NCBI RefSeq assembly: GCF_003697815.1
Contig: NZ_RDQG01000085.1
Location: forward strand, 225,272 to 289,271
Direction: 5' to 3'
Source of the DNA: Halalkalicoccus subterraneus
GTDB lineage: Archaea; Halobacteriota; Halobacteria; Halobacteriales; Halalkalicoccaceae
Length of the DNA stretch: 64,000 nt
The notes under the pieces are model-generated. The model saw nothing but the letters and a program-made list of their open reading frames with translations, made no database searches and was not told the origin of the DNA. This document shows, piece after piece, positions 62,985 to 64,000 of this stretch. The position numbers were made by a program, and so were the translations under genes. Position 1 is the first letter of the stretch. Each line of letters begins with the position of its first letter.

Positions 62985-63370
62985 GCTACGATATAACAGA
63001 TACTATATTGATACTTATTTATTGTCAACTAAAATCTAATATCAGGATTTTAATCCCACCCTATTGAAGAGATAATCTAATCCATTACTGTATCTATCGA
63101 ATACTCAGCTCCTATTGCTAACTCCGAACATCCTCCTGATTAGTAGTAGAAGGGCCAGAAACGGGTTCGTCAATTCTACTTCAGAACCATATCACACCAC
63201 GGTGTGATCAGATACGGTCTTGTGCAACCTCATGTCATTCATAACGGTACTTGTTGCACAAGGCATTGGATTCTTGCTATAGTTAGCTACAAGTAATAGG
63301 CGAGATCCCACCACAGAAACAGTCTCCCTATTATCAGCGGTATATGATTGTAAGGGCGTTAATAGCGCTA
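62985..63370. other. Intergenic with repeat copy C and promoter
   Basis: No gene in about 385 bases. The left part (AT-rich, TATTTATTG at 63018) is the promoter of the repeat protein. Dispersed repeat copy C and its hairpin fill 63114-63263. Confidence 0.55.
63114..63263. repeat. Dispersed ~150-bp repeat, copy C, with hairpin
   Basis: Shares TGCTAACTCCGAAC, TTAGTAGTAGAAG, GGGTTCGTC and ATATCACACCACGGTGTGAT with copies A and B. It ends in the hairpin CTTGTGCAAC (63219-63228) / GTTGCACAAGG (63253-63263). The TCACACC/GGTGTGA pair is itself near-palindromic. Confidence 0.7.
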
Positions 63371-63805
63371 TCAGGTCGGATTGTATGGATTCGTTGCCGT
63401 ATCAAGCCGGTAGACGTCGTCAGCGATATCGAAATCATCGTCGAATGCGTAGAGGTAGCCAAGCCCCTCGGTTTGCATAGAGGCGATGATACAGGCATCG
63501 ACAAACGATAGGGATCTGTGCTGTCTAAACAAGGCTTTTCCCGATGCGAGAGCGGCTGTAGTGAGCGTGTCGATGTGGAAGTGTGCGTTTTCCTCGATGC
63601 GATCAAGGAGATCGACAGCTGCAGTGTGACCGGCATGCGTTGTGAGTCCGTTGAGTGTTTCCGCGAGCACGTAATCGAGGATGACTGCCTCCGGAAGAGA
63701 TCCATCGTCAATGCCCTGAAGGATTGGGAGTGCATCATCATGCAAACTATCTCGACGGTATGCTGCCGCAAAGAGAACCGTTGTATCGACGAGTGCACGG
63801 GGCAT
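63371..63805 (-). CDS. PIN-domain toxin
   Basis: A 144-residue PIN protein: MPRALVDTTVLFAAA (Asp7), LDYVLAETLNGL (Glu49), LSFVDACIIASM (Asp103) and YLYAFDDDFD (Asp122). Those are the four expected active-site acids. It starts directly after the stop of the small upstream gene on the same strand, giving a toxin-antitoxin layout. A hairpin element lies about 110 bases beyond its 3' end. The RNA target is unknown. Confidence 0.85.
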   Translation of the reverse strand: MPRALVDTTVLFAAAYRRDSLHDDALPILQGIDDGSLPEAVILDYVLAETLNGLTTHAGHTAAVDLLDRIEENAHFHIDTLTTAALASGKALFRQHRSLSFVDACIIASMQTEGLGYLYAFDDDFDIADDVYRLDTATNPYNPT

Positions 63806-63940
63806 TTACTCGGGGTCGACACCCCAAGAATCGTGATCGGCTCTCACATTGGTCGTCTTCGTCCCGTCGTATCCCTCAAACTCGGCGAACGTACCCGTCT
63901 GTTGGGCCGTGGTGAATCGCCAGACGTAGTTTGATTTCAC
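63806..63940 (-). CDS. Candidate antitoxin, 5' end replaced by an insertion
   Basis: The minus strand reads VKSNYVWRFTTAQQTGTFAE, FEGYDGTKTTNVRADHDSWG, VDPE, then TAA, abutting the PIN start. The ending resembles small haloarchaeal antitoxins as I remember them. A GTG at 63940 gives 44 residues. The upstream codons are those of a transposase in another frame that ends here, so the original N-terminus was probably lost. It may still make a shortened antitoxin. Confidence 0.5.
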   Translation of the reverse strand: MKSNYVWRFTTAQQTGTFAEFEGYDGTKTTNVRADHDSWGVDPE

Positions 63941-64000
63941 TGGTTCACGGTCTGCCTGATGTTGTGGACGGCACACATCAAGACGAGTTCTCGGAACTCA
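63937..64000 (-). mobile_element. Transposase C-terminus (partial)
   Basis: The minus strand from the window edge reads EFRELVLMCAVHNIRQTVNQ then TGA (63937-63939). It resembles the end of haloarchaeal IS4/IS5-type transposases (FREIVLxxAVHNI). The remainder lies beyond the window. Its stop overlaps the possible GTG start of the antitoxin. Confidence 0.5.

Overview
The window is chromosomal or megaplasmid DNA from a halophilic archaeon (class Halobacteria). The evidence is the acidic proteome, typical haloarchaeal families (TrkA, DUF5518, Bat-type HTH_10 regulator, rubrerythrin-like protein next to glutamate dehydrogenase, gas vesicle proteins), Tat-dependent exported proteins and many promoters consistent with leaderless transcripts. 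I cannot name the species. The first 7 kb are GC-rich, intact and core-like. The rest is a mosaic of lower-GC accessory DNA, catabolic operons, toxin-antitoxin loci and many decayed genes.

Layout. 0-7 kb: 3' end of IMP dehydrogenase, trkA, an AstE/AspA-like deacylase, and a tightly overlapping DUF1537 kinase - PdxA2 - LarA-like operon that fits C4 sugar-acid use. 7-20 kb: small membrane proteins, a Cdc6/Orc1 remnant, a bile-acid-symporter-family transporter with a frameshifted GlcD-type oxidase, a Tat-exported endonuclease/exonuclease/phosphatase-family protein, a frameshifted luciferase-like oxidoreductase and an MhqD/MhqO-like pair. 20-28 kb: a VapBC module, a polyprenyl-synthase homologue lacking its second Asp-rich motif, two TetR regulators, a zinc-ribbon membrane protein and an orphan gvpJ-K-L-M set whose GvpJ carries a zinc ribbon. 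28-34 kb: a TetR/P450/SDR island bracketed by two copies of the 5' end of a TRIC-family gene. 34-41 kb: a Bat-like multidomain regulator with a coupled 31-residue ORF, gdhB, and PIN and winged-helix toxin-antitoxin candidates. 42-46 kb: a second VapBC, a DMT exporter and two nonsense-broken genes. 46-61 kb: a catabolic island with two acyl-CoA dehydrogenases, an acyl-CoA ligase, a fused hydroxyacyl-CoA dehydrogenase/enoyl-CoA hydratase, thioesterase, MaoC protein, regulator, TAXI-TRAP transporter, ThDP decarboxylase-like enzyme and thiolase. 61-64 kb: a Tat-exported protein with five curlin-like repeats, a PIN toxin gene and the end of a transposase.

How the genes may work together. The 46-61 kb island can be read as import of an organic acid by the TRAP system, decarboxylation of a 2-oxo acid by the ThDP enzyme, CoA activation, and oxidation to acetyl-CoA through dehydrogenase, hydratase, 3-hydroxyacyl-CoA dehydrogenase and thiolase steps. 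The TetR regulators appear to share operator-like palindromes with their neighbours: an AACGTT-centred site near the gvp and zinc-ribbon genes, and TTAATT/AATTAA sites near the P450 and SDR genes. Two dispersed repeat families and a hairpin element (CCTTGTGCAAC / GTTGCACAAGG) recur in the accessory DNA, often beside toxin-antitoxin loci.

No intact insertion sequence, rRNA, tRNA or CRISPR array was recognised. All family assignments rest on reading motifs by eye; no database search was run.
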